Source: Fuerstiella marisgermanici
GTDB taxonomy: Bacteria > Planctomycetota > Planctomycetia > Planctomycetales > Planctomycetaceae
Assembly: GCF_001983935.1 (NCBI RefSeq)
Contig: NZ_CP017641.1
Span: 6,295,001-6,359,000, forward strand
DNA length: 64,000 bases
Direction: 5' to 3'
Part shown: in pieces, positions 54,750 through 64,000 of the stretch
Layout: each line of letters starts with the position of its first letter
Numbering within the stretch: the stretch's first letter is position 1
Notes under the pieces: generated by a model
Databases searched by the model: none
Told to the model about the DNA's origin: nothing
What the model saw: only the letters and a program-made list of their open reading frames with translations
Made by a program: the position numbers and the translations under genes

Positions 54750-56759
54750 CTAAGCGTCTTCTGTGGCCGACTTTTCCGAGTCTTCTGCCTGCCCCGGTCG
54801 TGGCCCGAGGATTTCGCGGATCTTCGCACTTTCCAGATCTTCGTGTTCCAGCAGTGCGTTGGCCAGAGCGTCCAGTTGGGTTCGATACCCGTTCAGCATG
54901 TCAATCGCAGTCTGATTCGCTTCTTTCAGAATTTCCTGCACTTCGACGTCGATGATGCGAGCGGTTTCGTCGCTGAATTCGCGGCCGGAATGCATTTCTT
55001 TGCCGAGAAACGGATGCTCTTCGGACTGCTTGAACGACACAGGCCCAACTTTTTCGGACATGCCCCAATTCGCCACCATATTGCGAGCAATGCGGGTAGC
55101 TTGAGCGATGTCGCCCGACGCGCCAGCGGAATATTCGTTGAACACGATCTTCTCTGCCGCACGACCACCCATCGCCATGATCAGCCGCTTCATCAGCGCG
55201 CTGCGACCGACGATGGGAATCTCTTTTTCGGGCATCAGTCGAGTCACGCCACCCGTGTTGCCTCGAGGAACGATCGACACCTTGTGAACCGGGTCCATGC
55301 CTTCCTGGTACCATGCCAGAACCGCGTGGCCAGCTTCGTGCCATGCCGTCAAACGTTTCTCTTCATCGTCGACCTGTTCGTCGCGGCGAGCTCCCATGAC
55401 AATTAAATCTTCGGCGTAGTAGAAGTCTTCCATTTCGACTTTGCGTTTTTCTTCGCGAGCCGCCTTCAATGCCGCTTCGTTGACCAGCTTCTGCAATTCG
55501 GCTCCAGAATAGCCCATGGTGGCTTTGGCCAGTTCTTCAAGATCGACGTCGTCAGCCAGCGGCACCTTCTTGGAATGGACCTTCAAAATGCCGAGCCGTC
55601 CTTCGCGAGCCGGTCGGTCCACGGTGACGTGCCGATCGAAACGGCCAGGACGCAACAAGGCAGGGTCGAGCACATCATGACGGTTGGTGGCCGCGATCAC
55701 GATCACGGCCTCCGTCTGCTCGAAGCCGTCCATTTCGCTCAGAATCTGGTTCAGCGTCTGTTCGCGTTCGTCATGCCCGCCGCCAACTCCAGCACCTCGA
55801 ACACGACCGACCGCGTCGATTTCGTCGATAAAGATGATGCAGGGCGAAGCTTCGCGAGCGGTCTTAAACAGGTCTCGCACCCGGGTCGCACCGACGCCGA
55901 CAAACATCTGAATGAATTCGGACCCATTAATCGAAAAGAACGGAACGCCCGCTTCGCCGGCGGTTGCACGAGCCAGCAGCGTTTTGCCTGTTCCCGGAGG
56001 GCCGACCAGCAGCACGCCTTTGGGAATCCGAGCCCCCAGCTTGGTGAACCGTTTCGGGTTCTTCAGGAATTCAACAATTTCCTGAAGGTCCTGCTTGGCC
56101 GACTTCAGCCCAGCCACGTCATCGTATGTGACCGGTTCTTCGCTGCGTTCGAACTTGCGAGCCGGGCTGCGGACAAAGCCGCCCATCATGCCGCCACCGC
56201 TGAACGGGTCAGAATTGCGGCGCATCATCAGGAAAAAGAAGCCCAGAATCAGCAGCGGCATCGACAGGTACATCAGGACTTCCATCCCGCGACTCATCGT
56301 CTGCCGTTCGGCATTCAATTCCAACGATCCAGCTTCGGCCTGAGCTTCCAGTTCTGCGGCCAGTTTGCTGTCTCCGGCGTAAACCGAAATCAGCACCGTG
56401 TGGAATTCGGCCTTCAGGTTGCCCACCAAAGCTTCGGGCACGTCGTCTTCCGGAACTTCTCTCCATTCGCCGGAAAGCAATTCGCCCTGAACGTCGACAG
56501 ATTTGACGTTGTTGTTTTTCAACTGCTTCCAGAAGAAGCCGTACGGTACTTCCACGCCACGTTTGGCACCGCTGCTGAAGACGAAAAACAACGCCGCCAG
56601 GACCAGCAGAATGAATATCAACGTTGTCGGCGCGGAGTTTTTGCGAGGTTCTTCGCCTGGCTTTGTGCCCGGCTTTCCGCCGTGCTTACTAGGCGGCTTT
56701 CCACCGCCTGAGCCTGCCGGTTTTTGGCCGGAGGGGTTGTCTCCCGAAGGATCTGACAT
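54750..56759 (-). CDS. ftsH: ATP-dependent zinc metalloprotease FtsH
   Basis: The 669-aa membrane protease degrades misfolded and regulatory membrane proteins. It has a Gly/Pro/Lys-rich cytoplasmic start (1-42), two membrane helices (about 46-63 and 162-178) flanking a periplasmic domain, and the AAA+ domain with Walker A GPPGTGKT at 253-260, pore loop FVGVG at 286-290, Walker B IIFIDEID near 308-315 and the SRH. The zinc site H474EAGH478 with the later Asp completes the protease. Length is normal. It is probably the first gene of a unit with the deoxyhypusine synthase-like gene. Confidence 0.97.
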   Translation of the reverse strand: MSDPSGDNPSGQKPAGSGGGKPPSKHGGKPGTKPGEEPRKNSAPTTLIFILLVLAALFFVFSSGAKRGVEVPYGFFWKQLKNNNVKSVDVQGELLSGEWREVPEDDVPEALVGNLKAEFHTVLISVYAGDSKLAAELEAQAEAGSLELNAERQTMSRGMEVLMYLSMPLLILGFFFLMMRRNSDPFSGGGMMGGFVRSPARKFERSEEPVTYDDVAGLKSAKQDLQEIVEFLKNPKRFTKLGARIPKGVLLVGPPGTGKTLLARATAGEAGVPFFSINGSEFIQMFVGVGATRVRDLFKTAREASPCIIFIDEIDAVGRVRGAGVGGGHDEREQTLNQILSEMDGFEQTEAVIVIAATNRHDVLDPALLRPGRFDRHVTVDRPAREGRLGILKVHSKKVPLADDVDLEELAKATMGYSGAELQKLVNEAALKAAREEKRKVEMEDFYYAEDLIVMGARRDEQVDDEEKRLTAWHEAGHAVLAWYQEGMDPVHKVSIVPRGNTGGVTRLMPEKEIPIVGRSALMKRLIMAMGGRAAEKIVFNEYSAGASGDIAQATRIARNMVANWGMSEKVGPVSFKQSEEHPFLGKEMHSGREFSDETARIIDVEVQEILKEANQTAIDMLNGYRTQLDALANALLEHEDLESAKIREILGPRPGQAEDSEKSATEDA

Positions 56760-57206
56760 GGAGCTGGTTCTCTGATTCTATCGGCTGTTATCGTTACGGC
56801 TGATCAAGACCGCAGCGAAGACCGCGTCGCGTCTAAATCAGTGCGTGGGATGGTATTTCGTGGAACAAATTGCTGTCTGGCGCACTTCCCGAGCGAGCTT
56901 TGGAAGTCGCCCGAGCAATCGCGGGATTATAGGGGCTGGAGGTTAACCGACCGTGCGATTCGCTGCAATTCGCGTCGCGGCTGGCTTTTTCGCGAGAAAG
57001 CACCGGCAAGCGAGAACGCTGTGCGATTTCAGAGACCGGGAACTTCCAGGGTTGGTTTGCCTCATTTGACGGGGTATTATCCGCGCGCTGACCGACAGTG
57101 ATCACGCGAACGTGTTGTCACTAAGTCACGTTTCTTCTGGCACCTGATTTTGACGCGGTTACATCCTTTGTGACCTGCCGTCGCTGTTAAAAAAAACAAT
57201 TCCGGC
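56760..57206. other. Divergent intergenic region, ftsH / purF
   Basis: This 447-base spacer separates ftsH and purF and must hold both promoters. No gene or structure is supported. Confidence 0.45.
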
Positions 57207-58775
57207 ATGGATGATCTCTTCCACGAATGTGGTATCGCGGCCGTTTGTCATTTCGAAACTGACAAGCCCAGCGAGCTCGTGCCCGACAAGGACCCAAATC
57301 AGGCGTCACGGCTGGTACCCGGCATGTTGCTGGATATGCAAAACCGCGGGCAACTGGCGGCCGGGTTCACCACCTTCAACCCGTATCGCCTGCAGCTCAT
57401 CGACACTCATAAAGATGTCGGCGGCGTGGCCGAAGTGTTCCAGATGAATCATCAGGAACGCTATCTGAACCTGATGCAGGAATACGCCGGACAGGCTGCC
57501 ATCGGACACGTCAGGTATGCCACCTGCGGCCGAGACGACCGCAGCTACGCTCAACCTTTCGAACGTCACCACATCGCTCGGTCCAAGTGGTTCAGTTTCG
57601 TCTTTAATGGCCAGCTGGCGAACTATCTGGAACTGCGCGAAGAGATTTTGCAGACGACCGATTTCCATCTCACGCGGGAAACCGACACTGAGATTCTGAA
57701 TCACCTGATATCACGAGAACTTTCCGAAACACCGGATCTCGACTTCCTGGTCCTGTTGTCCAAGCTGGCTCAACGGCTGGACGGGTCATGGAATCTGGCG
57801 TACATGAACGCCAACGGCGACATGTTTGTGTCTCGCGACCCGCGAGGCATTCGGCCGTTGTGTTACGCGGTCGACGGACCATTGTTCGCGGCAGCCAGCG
57901 AAAGTGTGGCGCTGACGCATCTTGGCTTTGCCGAAGACAGCATACAAAACCTTGAGCCCGGCCACGCGATCATCATCGATCACAACGGTCTGCGGGTCGA
58001 AAAGTATGCCGAATCGCCTCGCAAGGCACACTGTTTCTTCGAATGGATTTACTTCGCCAACGCGGCCAGCAACTTCGACGATGCCGGCGTTTATCTGTCT
58101 CGTAAACGACTGGGCGAAGAACTGGCTCGCCGCGAAACCGTTCCGATCGACGAAGACACAATCGTAGTACCAGTTCCCGACACCGCCAAAGCGGCGGCGG
58201 ACAGCATGGCGTTTGAGCTGAAGGTTCCGTCGCTGGAAGGTTTGATCCGCAACCGATACATCGGCCGTACGTTTATCGAAGGGTCAAACCGCGCCGACAA
58301 AGTCCGCATGAAGTACACGCCGCTGCCGGAAATCATGGACGGCAAGCGAGTTCTTTTGGTTGACGATTCGATCGTGCGAGCCACCACGCTAAAGGAACTG
58401 CTGCGTCTGTTGCGTGAACGTGGTCGGGCACGAGAAATTCATGTACGAATCGCCTGTCCGCCGATCATCGCACCGTGTTATTACGGCATCGACATGTCGA
58501 CCATTGGCGAATTGTTCGCGCCGGACTTCATGGCCGATACGGTGATCACAGAAGCAGAAGAGCAGGCGATGGCCGACGAAATCGGCGCCGACAGCCTTCG
58601 TTACCTGCCGGTCGAAGCGATCGCGGAGTGCGTGGGACTGCCGCGAGAAAACCTGTGTCAGGCCTGCGTCGATACAATTTATCCGACTCCGGCGGGCGAA
58701 GAACTGTTCCGTAAGGCTGTGATTAGTCGACAGCGAGGCAACCAGAACTGCAGTCGGATATTCGATTCTGAGTGA
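57207..58775 (+). CDS. purF: Amidophosphoribosyltransferase
   Basis: The 522-aa enzyme makes phosphoribosylamine from PRPP and glutamine, the first step of purine synthesis. Cys8, in HECGIAAV, is the N-terminal nucleophile exposed after removal of a seven-residue propeptide. The PRPP motif is [13 protein letters not shown]. All four cysteines of the Bacillus-type [4Fe-4S] cluster appear to be present ([15 protein letters not shown], and the pair in LCQACVD), so this is the oxygen-sensitive cluster type. The insertion with [11 protein letters not shown] is in the glutaminase domain. It is monocistronic; a DUF456 gene follows 83 bases later. Confidence 0.96.
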   Translation: MDDLFHECGIAAVCHFETDKPSELVPDKDPNQASRLVPGMLLDMQNRGQLAAGFTTFNPYRLQLIDTHKDVGGVAEVFQMNHQERYLNLMQEYAGQAAIGHVRYATCGRDDRSYAQPFERHHIARSKWFSFVFNGQLANYLELREEILQTTDFHLTRETDTEILNHLISRELSETPDLDFLVLLSKLAQRLDGSWNLAYMNANGDMFVSRDPRGIRPLCYAVDGPLFAAASESVALTHLGFAEDSIQNLEPGHAIIIDHNGLRVEKYAESPRKAHCFFEWIYFANAASNFDDAGVYLSRKRLGEELARRETVPIDEDTIVVPVPDTAKAAADSMAFELKVPSLEGLIRNRYIGRTFIEGSNRADKVRMKYTPLPEIMDGKRVLLVDDSIVRATTLKELLRLLRERGRAREIHVRIACPPIIAPCYYGIDMSTIGELFAPDFMADTVITEAEEQAMADEIGADSLRYLPVEAIAECVGLPRENLCQACVDTIYPTPAGEELFRKAVISRQRGNQNCSRIFDSE

Positions 58776-58858
58776 CGTGACGGCGACAAGCGTTCCGGCG
58801 AGCCGAGGACGTGAGTCGTCGGGTTTATTGCCCCCTTGATTTTCAGTGACGCGACGCC

Positions 58859-59383
58859 ATGGTCTACTGGATCGAAGCCACGATTCTGGTCATCGTGAAT
58901 GCCGCCTGCGTCGTTGCGAATTTATTTATGCTGCCCGGCAACTGGCTGATGGTCGGTAGCCTGTGCGTATTCCTGCTGATGGCGGGCACAACCACCGGTC
59001 CTGACTGGACCACTTTGCTGGTCGTAATTGCTCTGGCAACGCTGGGCGAAGCATTAGAAGCTTTTACCGGCGCAGCGAAAGCTCATCGCATGGGAGCCAG
59101 CCGTCGCGCGTTGTTGATGTCGCTGGTCCTGTCGATGGTGGGCAGCATCGCGGGCGCGATCGTCGTTCCGATCCCCGTGATTGGCAGCGCGGTCGGAGCC
59201 GTAGCAGGGGCCGCCTTGGGCGCGTTCGGCGGTGCATGGCTGGGCGAAGCATGGATTGGAACAGAAGGTCCACTGCGAACCGAAATCGGCAATGCGGCGA
59301 TGAAAGGCCGCATTGCCGGCATGCTGGCCAAACTGGCGATCGGCGCAGCTATCTTCGTCTTTCAACTGGTCTGTCTGTGGTAG
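58859..59383 (+). CDS. DUF456 membrane protein
   Basis: The 174-aa product has four to five membrane helices and the DUF456 pattern: LMLPGNWLMV near residues 22-32, LGEALEAFTGAAKAHRMGASRRA at about 62-84, then Gly/Ala-rich helices (PIPVIGSAVGAVAGAALGAFGGAWLGE). The family function is unknown. It may be co-transcribed with purF; it converges on the SDR gene. Confidence 0.85.
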   Translation: MVYWIEATILVIVNAACVVANLFMLPGNWLMVGSLCVFLLMAGTTTGPDWTTLLVVIALATLGEALEAFTGAAKAHRMGASRRALLMSLVLSMVGSIAGAIVVPIPVIGSAVGAVAGAALGAFGGAWLGEAWIGTEGPLRTEIGNAAMKGRIAGMLAKLAIGAAIFVFQLVCLW

Positions 59384-59391
59384 AGCGGAGC

Positions 59392-60174
59392 TTACTGCCC
59401 GCCTTCTGTTCTCTTTGACCACCATGGCAGGCCGACACCACCGTCCATCGTCATGGTGCTGCCGGTCATGTAGGCCGCGTCATCACTAAGAGTGAAGCAG
59501 ACGCCCTTGGCCATTTCTTCCGGCGAACCCATGCGATTCATCGGCAGGCTTTTCGCGCCCTGTTCGAGCTGCTCTTCGGAAAAGAACTTTCGTTCACCGG
59601 GCGTGTCGATCCAGCCTGGATGAAAAACATTGACTCGCACGTTGTGCTTGACGAGTTCAATCGCGGCCGTGCGAGCCATCTGATCAATAGCCGCTTTCGA
59701 CATGTTGTAGGCCATCGCCGTAGGGAAGGGGATGTGCGCATGGGGCGAACTGATCATGGTAATCGCGCCGCCGTTCCCCTGTTTCACCATCTGCTGAGCC
59801 GACGCTCGCATGCCATAGAACGCGCCCCACATGCTGACATCAACGGTCCGTCGAAAGCCGTCCATGTTGGCGTCCAGCATCAGTTCGCGGTCGCTGTAAA
59901 CGGCATTGCTGACGAACAAATCCAGGCTTCCGAATTCTTCCACGGTCTGCCGCACCATGTCTTCCACAGCCGACTGGTCCGAGACATCGGCCGCCACAAC
60001 CAGCGCTTGCTGGCCGAGATCCCGGATCTGTTCGGCCACTTTTTCAGCGTCGTCCTTGCTGGAATGGCAATTGACCGTCACGTTGGCTCCCTGCCTAGCC
60101 AGCTCAAGCGCTATGGCGGCTCCAATACCTTTGGATGAGCCAGTGATCAGTGCGTTCTTACCTTCAAAACTCAT
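59392..60174 (-). CDS. Short-chain dehydrogenase/reductase
   Basis: The 260-aa product is a classical SDR: the cofactor loop TGSSKGIG at residues 11-18, NAV (N90-A-V) in place of NNAG, Ser142/Ser143, and the catalytic Tyr156-xxx-Lys160 in MAYNMSKAAID. The C-terminal YMTGSTMTMDGGVGLPWW is typical of the glucose-1-dehydrogenase/FabG-like branch. The substrate is not readable. It converges on the DUF456 gene; the upstream gene on the same strand is a DUF1579 protein 83 bases away. Confidence 0.92.
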   Translation of the reverse strand: MSFEGKNALITGSSKGIGAAIALELARQGANVTVNCHSSKDDAEKVAEQIRDLGQQALVVAADVSDQSAVEDMVRQTVEEFGSLDLFVSNAVYSDRELMLDANMDGFRRTVDVSMWGAFYGMRASAQQMVKQGNGGAITMISSPHAHIPFPTAMAYNMSKAAIDQMARTAAIELVKHNVRVNVFHPGWIDTPGERKFFSEEQLEQGAKSLPMNRMGSPEEMAKGVCFTLSDDAAYMTGSTMTMDGGVGLPWWSKRTEGGQ

Positions 60175-60257
60175 AGTCGTTTTCGTTTCAATATTCGGTG
60201 CGAGGTCGGCAAACCAGAACTTGCCTTCGGGTTCCGGATGTTATTTCGTGACAAGCT

Positions 60258-60803
60258 TTACTTCTTGCGCTTGTAGCTGATTTCCATCCACTTCACCCAG
60301 CTTTTTCCATCCGCTCCCTGCATATACATGACGAAGCTACGAGTATCGTCGTCCAGCATTTTGCCCACATTTTTGGTCCGGCCCATTTTCCCGGTTGTTG
60401 GGTCTTTCGCGTTTGAAAAATAAGTTGTCTCGCCGGTCTTGCTGTCATGAGTCCCCTTCATGCTGCCTATTGATGTCGACATATTGTCGACCCATGACCC
60501 CACGAATTTCTCTTGATCGGGGTCGTAGCCGAACACGCCGTGCCCTTTGAATGGGCCGGCTTCGAATTCGCTGATCAGCCAAAGTCCCGTGTCCATCATC
60601 ACGTTCTTCTCCACAACAGGGACCTTCACCGGATCAGCGTCGGGACCGGCCGTGTACATTTTCATTTCGCCTTCCCACGTACCAACTTCGCGAGCCAGAA
60701 TTTTATGATGTTCGGTGGGCTCCGGCGGCGCATTCTGAGCCATCAAAGGAGTGGCTGAAGCGAGAATACAAAAGACGGTGCATCGGCAAATGTACGATTT
60801 CAT
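60258..60803 (-). CDS. Exported DUF1579 protein
   Basis: The 181-aa product has a signal peptide (about 1-22, ending PLMA) and the DUF1579 pattern: TEHHKILAREVGTWEGEMKMY (about 30-50), GHGVFGYDPDQEKFVGSWVD and MYMQGADGKSWVKWMEISY. The family is thought to form a lipocalin-like barrel; its role is unknown. Start MKSYICRC is well placed; RBS weak (GAGCAATCTC). Probably secreted or periplasmic. Confidence 0.88.
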   Translation of the reverse strand: MKSYICRCTVFCILASATPLMAQNAPPEPTEHHKILAREVGTWEGEMKMYTAGPDADPVKVPVVEKNVMMDTGLWLISEFEAGPFKGHGVFGYDPDQEKFVGSWVDNMSTSIGSMKGTHDSKTGETTYFSNAKDPTTGKMGRTKNVGKMLDDDTRSFVMYMQGADGKSWVKWMEISYKRKK

Positions 60804-61073
60804 GAGATTGCTCCAGAGCTGAAGTGTGTGAAGGGGCGGCCGCAGATTCGTCTGCGGTCAGCACAGTGTGAGACGATCGGCGAGCGTGGTCAACTGAACA
60901 AGCATCGTGAAATCGTTCGCACTCAACAAACCGCAAGACACTCGATAAACCGGTCTCAAGCGAAGTTTAGGACGGCCGTCGGACAAGCGATTCAAGCGGA
61001 AAGAAGGATCGCGCTACGAGCCGGCTACGGTTCTCAAGCCAGGTCAAAGCAGGCACTGAGTCCCACGGACGCT

Positions 61074-63896
61074 CTACCCGTGAATCGCGTCGATCCAACA
61101 GCGGAAGTCGCTTAACACAGCGTCGGAATCTTCCGGCGGCGTGTCTAACACTTGCCCGTTGACTGATGATGGTGGCAGCGAGGCCGCCGTCGCAAACAGG
61201 CTTTGGTCGGGCGCGTCGGACGAAACATAAGTGGCAAGCGAGGCATCCGATGATGCGGCATTCGACACCCCGGAACCGGCGACGCGGCGACTGAGCCTAC
61301 TTGCCGATCCGCCGCCTGCGTCACCCAACGCGTTCACGTTTATGCGAATCTGAGCCGCCGTCAGGGAGCTGGCTCCCTTGGACTGGTCGATCTGTGAATT
61401 TGTACCGGACAGCTTCACAAGTTGAATCAAAAACGAATCGCTCGCCGTGAATTCTCCACTGCCGTCGACGTCGGCTGCCAGCCCCAATTGATTGATGTTG
61501 CTGCGGATGTCGGCTCCGGACAGTGTACTGCTGCCCTTCGACTGATCGATCTGCACGTTGGTACCGGACAGCTTGACCAGATGGATCAGAAACGAATCGC
61601 TCGCGTCGAAATCAGAATCGCCGTCCACATCGCCTGCCGGGCCGGAACCGCCAGAATTGACAAACACTTTGTCCAGAGCCGCATCGACTTCGGTTTGATT
61701 CGTCAGCAGTGCGTTGTCGTCGTACAAATGCTCCAGCGTAGCCGCCAGCCACAGCGACGAGTTCCACAGATCATAGCGGCCGTTGTACGATGTCGCCGTG
61801 GCTGATTGCGGCGAAAGCCGAGCCGAATCGACCGGACCGAATGGCCCCACCAACGACTGACTCACGTAATCGCGAATCGCGCTGCCTGCCGTGGTGGAGT
61901 CGGCCGCCAACACAAATCCACTCGACCACGGCATCGTGAGATTCGGTTCGCCAAAGTTATTGAAGGCACTCGCCGTGATGTATCGATTTCCCGTGCCGTC
62001 GTCGGCGGCATCCAGCTGCAACGGCAAACCTCGCGCCGCAAGAGTCTGGTTCACATCAAGCTGATAGCGCACCGCATTATCAAACGGGTTGATCGCGCTC
62101 GCCTGGTCCGGGTATGTCGTCAGGCCTCGATTCTGCACATCAACAAACAGTGGAAACAGCCACTGCAAAAACGGAGACCGGAACTCCGTTGACGGATGCA
62201 CCAGATACGGATCGTTGCCGCCGTTTAGAACAGCGGGAATTCGGTTGGCGGAATGAAACTGAGTGGTGATGTCCACGTGCCCGGTCTCAGCCAGATGAGC
62301 GGCCAGCGAGATCACGTAAACCTCGGTTGAGTAGCCGTCATAAGTCCCCGCCGTCAGCTCGCCGGTGCGAGCTCCGACGTCATACGTGAACGCCAGCTTC
62401 CAGCCGTTGGCTGAGCTAAACGGGCTGAAGTCGAAGCGGTCCAGCAGGTTGTTGATGCCGGTTGCCAACGTGGAACTGAGTCCCGGCGTCGCGGCAAACT
62501 GAGTCAGCCCCAGAAACATAAATGCCGCGTCCACCGACGATTCTTCGCGCTGGCCGATCGGTTCCAGAGTGACTCGATCAAGCGTGCGCGGCGGCAAGTG
62601 CTGCGAATCGTTCATCACGCTGTTCAGCGTCGTCAGCAGCTTCGCACCGTATGATTCGGCTTCCGTCTTCGTAATCCAACCTCGTTCGACAGCGCCCGGT
62701 AGAGTTCGTACCAGCATCGCAGTGGAATTCAAACCCATCTGGTCTGCAAAGGTACTGACTGCAGGAACCAGTCCCGTCGCTTGATCACGACTGCCCCACA
62801 GGCTGCGAAACGAACGTTCGGCCAACCGCGCCAGTAGCTGGTTGTTGCTCAGGGAATTGATCGAAACGGGGCCACCGGGTTCGATGAAGTTTACTTCGTC
62901 CACAAAGATCGACCCACCAACGGCCTGAGTGCCACCGGCTTCAACAACGAACAGCACCTGGCGAGCTCGCGTCAAATCCGGCGAACCACTGATATCCCAG
63001 ATCTGATTCGCCAGGTCCAGCGGCACGCTGAAGCTGGTCCATCGATTATCGGCCGAGATGGAGAACGACGTGGACGCTCGATGTGCCGTACCCACCTGAT
63101 TCAGGTCGCGGTAGTCCTTCAGTTCCAGCTTCAGCGTAAACGGCGCGTTGGTCTCATTCTTAATCTGAAATTCGAGTTGTTCAAATGGCGTGATGTCGCG
63201 AGTATCGATGTAAGAACTGTCCGGTCCGAATCCCGCCAGAGCAGGGCCGAAGAAACCGAATCCGGATTCTGCGATCAGCACGTCCGCGCGAAGAGCTCCT
63301 TCGCCGCCGCGCACCGTGCTGGTTTCGTGTCGCACCGTGATGTTGTCCGACGCAACCGCCGGGCCGCCGAATAAATTATGAGTCGCCGATTCGGCCTGAG
63401 GGAACGTCGCGTCACCGTCCCAGAAGGGCACAACGGACACATCCGTCATCGTCGAAAACCGCCAGGTGAACGGCCCGTTGATTCCATTGATCGTGTTGCC
63501 TTCCAGGTCGAGTACCGCGGCCGGATCGATCTGTACGAAGTATTCCGTCGCATGGTCCAGGTTACCGGGCAGGTCGACGACAAGCTGATTGCCGTTAATA
63601 CTGACAAAGGGCGACGTCACGGGAATTGTTTCGAAGACCGAGTTGTCGGTACCACGAACGATCACGAAGTTGCCGTTGCCTTTTTGCACCGATTCGTCAA
63701 AGGTGATCACCAGGTTGGTGTCCGGCAACACATCCTGCGAACCATCGACTGGCGAAAACGTCTGAGCGGCGGCCAGCAGAGTCCGCTGCTGCAGCAATTC
63801 GACTGCCTGAGCGACTTCGGCCACGCTTCGCGAATTCGCAGATCGGCGACGGCGCAATTGAGCGGGCGCGCGGAAGATTTGAGGCAACAGCTTCAT
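61074..63896 (-). CDS. Large exported protein: SbsA Ig-like, helical barrel-like domain and tandem dockerin-like repeats
   Basis: The 940-aa product has a planctomycete-type leader: a basic stretch (RRRRSANSRS) and an LLQQRTLLAAAQTF motif at about residues 34-46. Next is an SbsA-type Ig-like domain (about 47-150), a beta-sandwich or carbohydrate-binding-like region (about 170-345), and a helix-rich domain (about 355-720) recalling DUF3131/glucoamylase-like folds, but without catalytic residues I can assign. Two tandem 53-residue repeats (about 750-855) begin DVDGDSDFDASD and DVDGSGEFTASD, EF-hand loops as in dockerins, joined by SFLIQLVKLSGTN. A low-complexity tail follows. Likely a cell-surface calcium-dependent protein; function unknown. 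Confidence 0.8.
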   Translation of the reverse strand: MKLLPQIFRAPAQLRRRRSANSRSVAEVAQAVELLQQRTLLAAAQTFSPVDGSQDVLPDTNLVITFDESVQKGNGNFVIVRGTDNSVFETIPVTSPFVSINGNQLVVDLPGNLDHATEYFVQIDPAAVLDLEGNTINGINGPFTWRFSTMTDVSVVPFWDGDATFPQAESATHNLFGGPAVASDNITVRHETSTVRGGEGALRADVLIAESGFGFFGPALAGFGPDSSYIDTRDITPFEQLEFQIKNETNAPFTLKLELKDYRDLNQVGTAHRASTSFSISADNRWTSFSVPLDLANQIWDISGSPDLTRARQVLFVVEAGGTQAVGGSIFVDEVNFIEPGGPVSINSLSNNQLLARLAERSFRSLWGSRDQATGLVPAVSTFADQMGLNSTAMLVRTLPGAVERGWITKTEAESYGAKLLTTLNSVMNDSQHLPPRTLDRVTLEPIGQREESSVDAAFMFLGLTQFAATPGLSSTLATGINNLLDRFDFSPFSSANGWKLAFTYDVGARTGELTAGTYDGYSTEVYVISLAAHLAETGHVDITTQFHSANRIPAVLNGGNDPYLVHPSTEFRSPFLQWLFPLFVDVQNRGLTTYPDQASAINPFDNAVRYQLDVNQTLAARGLPLQLDAADDGTGNRYITASAFNNFGEPNLTMPWSSGFVLAADSTTAGSAIRDYVSQSLVGPFGPVDSARLSPQSATATSYNGRYDLWNSSLWLAATLEHLYDDNALLTNQTEVDAALDKVFVNSGGSGPAGDVDGDSDFDASDSFLIHLVKLSGTNVQIDQSKGSSTLSGADIRSNINQLGLAADVDGSGEFTASDSFLIQLVKLSGTNSQIDQSKGASSLTAAQIRINVNALGDAGGGSASRLSRRVAGSGVSNAASSDASLATYVSSDAPDQSLFATAASLPPSSVNGQVLDTPPEDSDAVLSDFRCWIDAIHG

Positions 63897-64000
63897 AGTG
63901 TGGTCCCGGACTAACCGGCGATCCAGCAGCCCGACTTCTCGAAAAAGTCAGGCTTCTATACCGCCGCGTCGGTCGTCTGAGGCGTCTGCGAAGATGAAAG

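Noticed and set aside
55575-56711. Long plus-strand open frame (378 codons) opposite ftsH
   Set aside because: It is exactly antisense to well-supported ftsH, has biased Phe/His/Arg composition and no recognisable domain; such frames are expected in GC-rich coding DNA.
63929-63953. Hairpin GCCCGACTT/AAGTCAGGC near the right edge
   Set aside because: One mismatch, no T run, and the gene to which it would belong lies outside the window.

Overview
This window is chromosomal DNA of a planctomycete (phylum Planctomycetota), most likely a marine member of the Planctomycetaceae. The main pointers are the prepilin-like DUF1559 protein with its H-X9-DG tail at the left edge, a sulfatase, a large exported protein that starts with an arginine-rich leader and an LLAA motif and ends in dockerin-like repeats, and many secreted low-complexity Gly/Tyr/Pro/Cys-rich proteins. 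Others are the scattered purine genes, moderately high GC, sparse operons and several intergenic gaps of 300-600 bases. I call about 53 protein genes and one tRNA. No insertion sequence, phage or CRISPR array is visible.

Layout. 1-9.5 kb: end of the DUF1559 gene, purQ, ygfZ-type gene, an ECF-like sigma factor with a small membrane protein, a secreted beta-propeller protein, an SGNH hydrolase, lysS and a translationally coupled isochorismatase-family hydrolase. 9.6-13 kb: a short flagellar hook operon on the minus strand (fliK-flgD-flgE). 13.4-20.5 kb: exported low-complexity proteins flanking a type IIA topoisomerase A subunit. 20.9-27.4 kb: two tandem tatA genes, then ugd, a methyltransferase-GT2 pair and a GT-C glycosyltransferase, a likely envelope-sugar region. 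27.5-33.3 kb: a GYF-domain membrane protein, a Tat-exported TIM-barrel protein, a Wza-like polysaccharide-export lipoprotein and two secreted low-complexity proteins. 33.4-41.2 kb: apgM, acpP with an unusual ketosynthase, a PAS-like protein, a sulfatase, a small exported Gly/His-rich protein and an FHA protein. 41.3-53.5 kb: eno, a class V aminotransferase, purH, a GAF-HlyD fusion, a Gfo/Idh/MocA oxidoreductase, trpB with a SlyX-like gene, a ClpP-like protease and tRNA-Phe. 53.6-64 kb: a deoxyhypusine-synthase-like enzyme with ftsH, purF, a DUF456 membrane protein, an SDR, a DUF1579 protein and the large dockerin-repeat protein.

How the genes fit together. Purine synthesis is represented by three unlinked genes (purQ, purF, purH), and glycolysis by apgM and eno. 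The most distinctive theme is the envelope: five exported proteins between 13.4 and 33.3 kb carry dense cysteine clusters in their N-terminal or middle part. Planctomycetes are known for cysteine-rich, disulfide-stabilised protein walls, so this may be an uncharacterised set of wall or matrix proteins.

Other unusual points are a ketosynthase that keeps its Cys but has lost one catalytic His and the conserved Lys, a strong terminator inside the purH leader, a recurring terminator stem, and two long palindromic intergenic elements.
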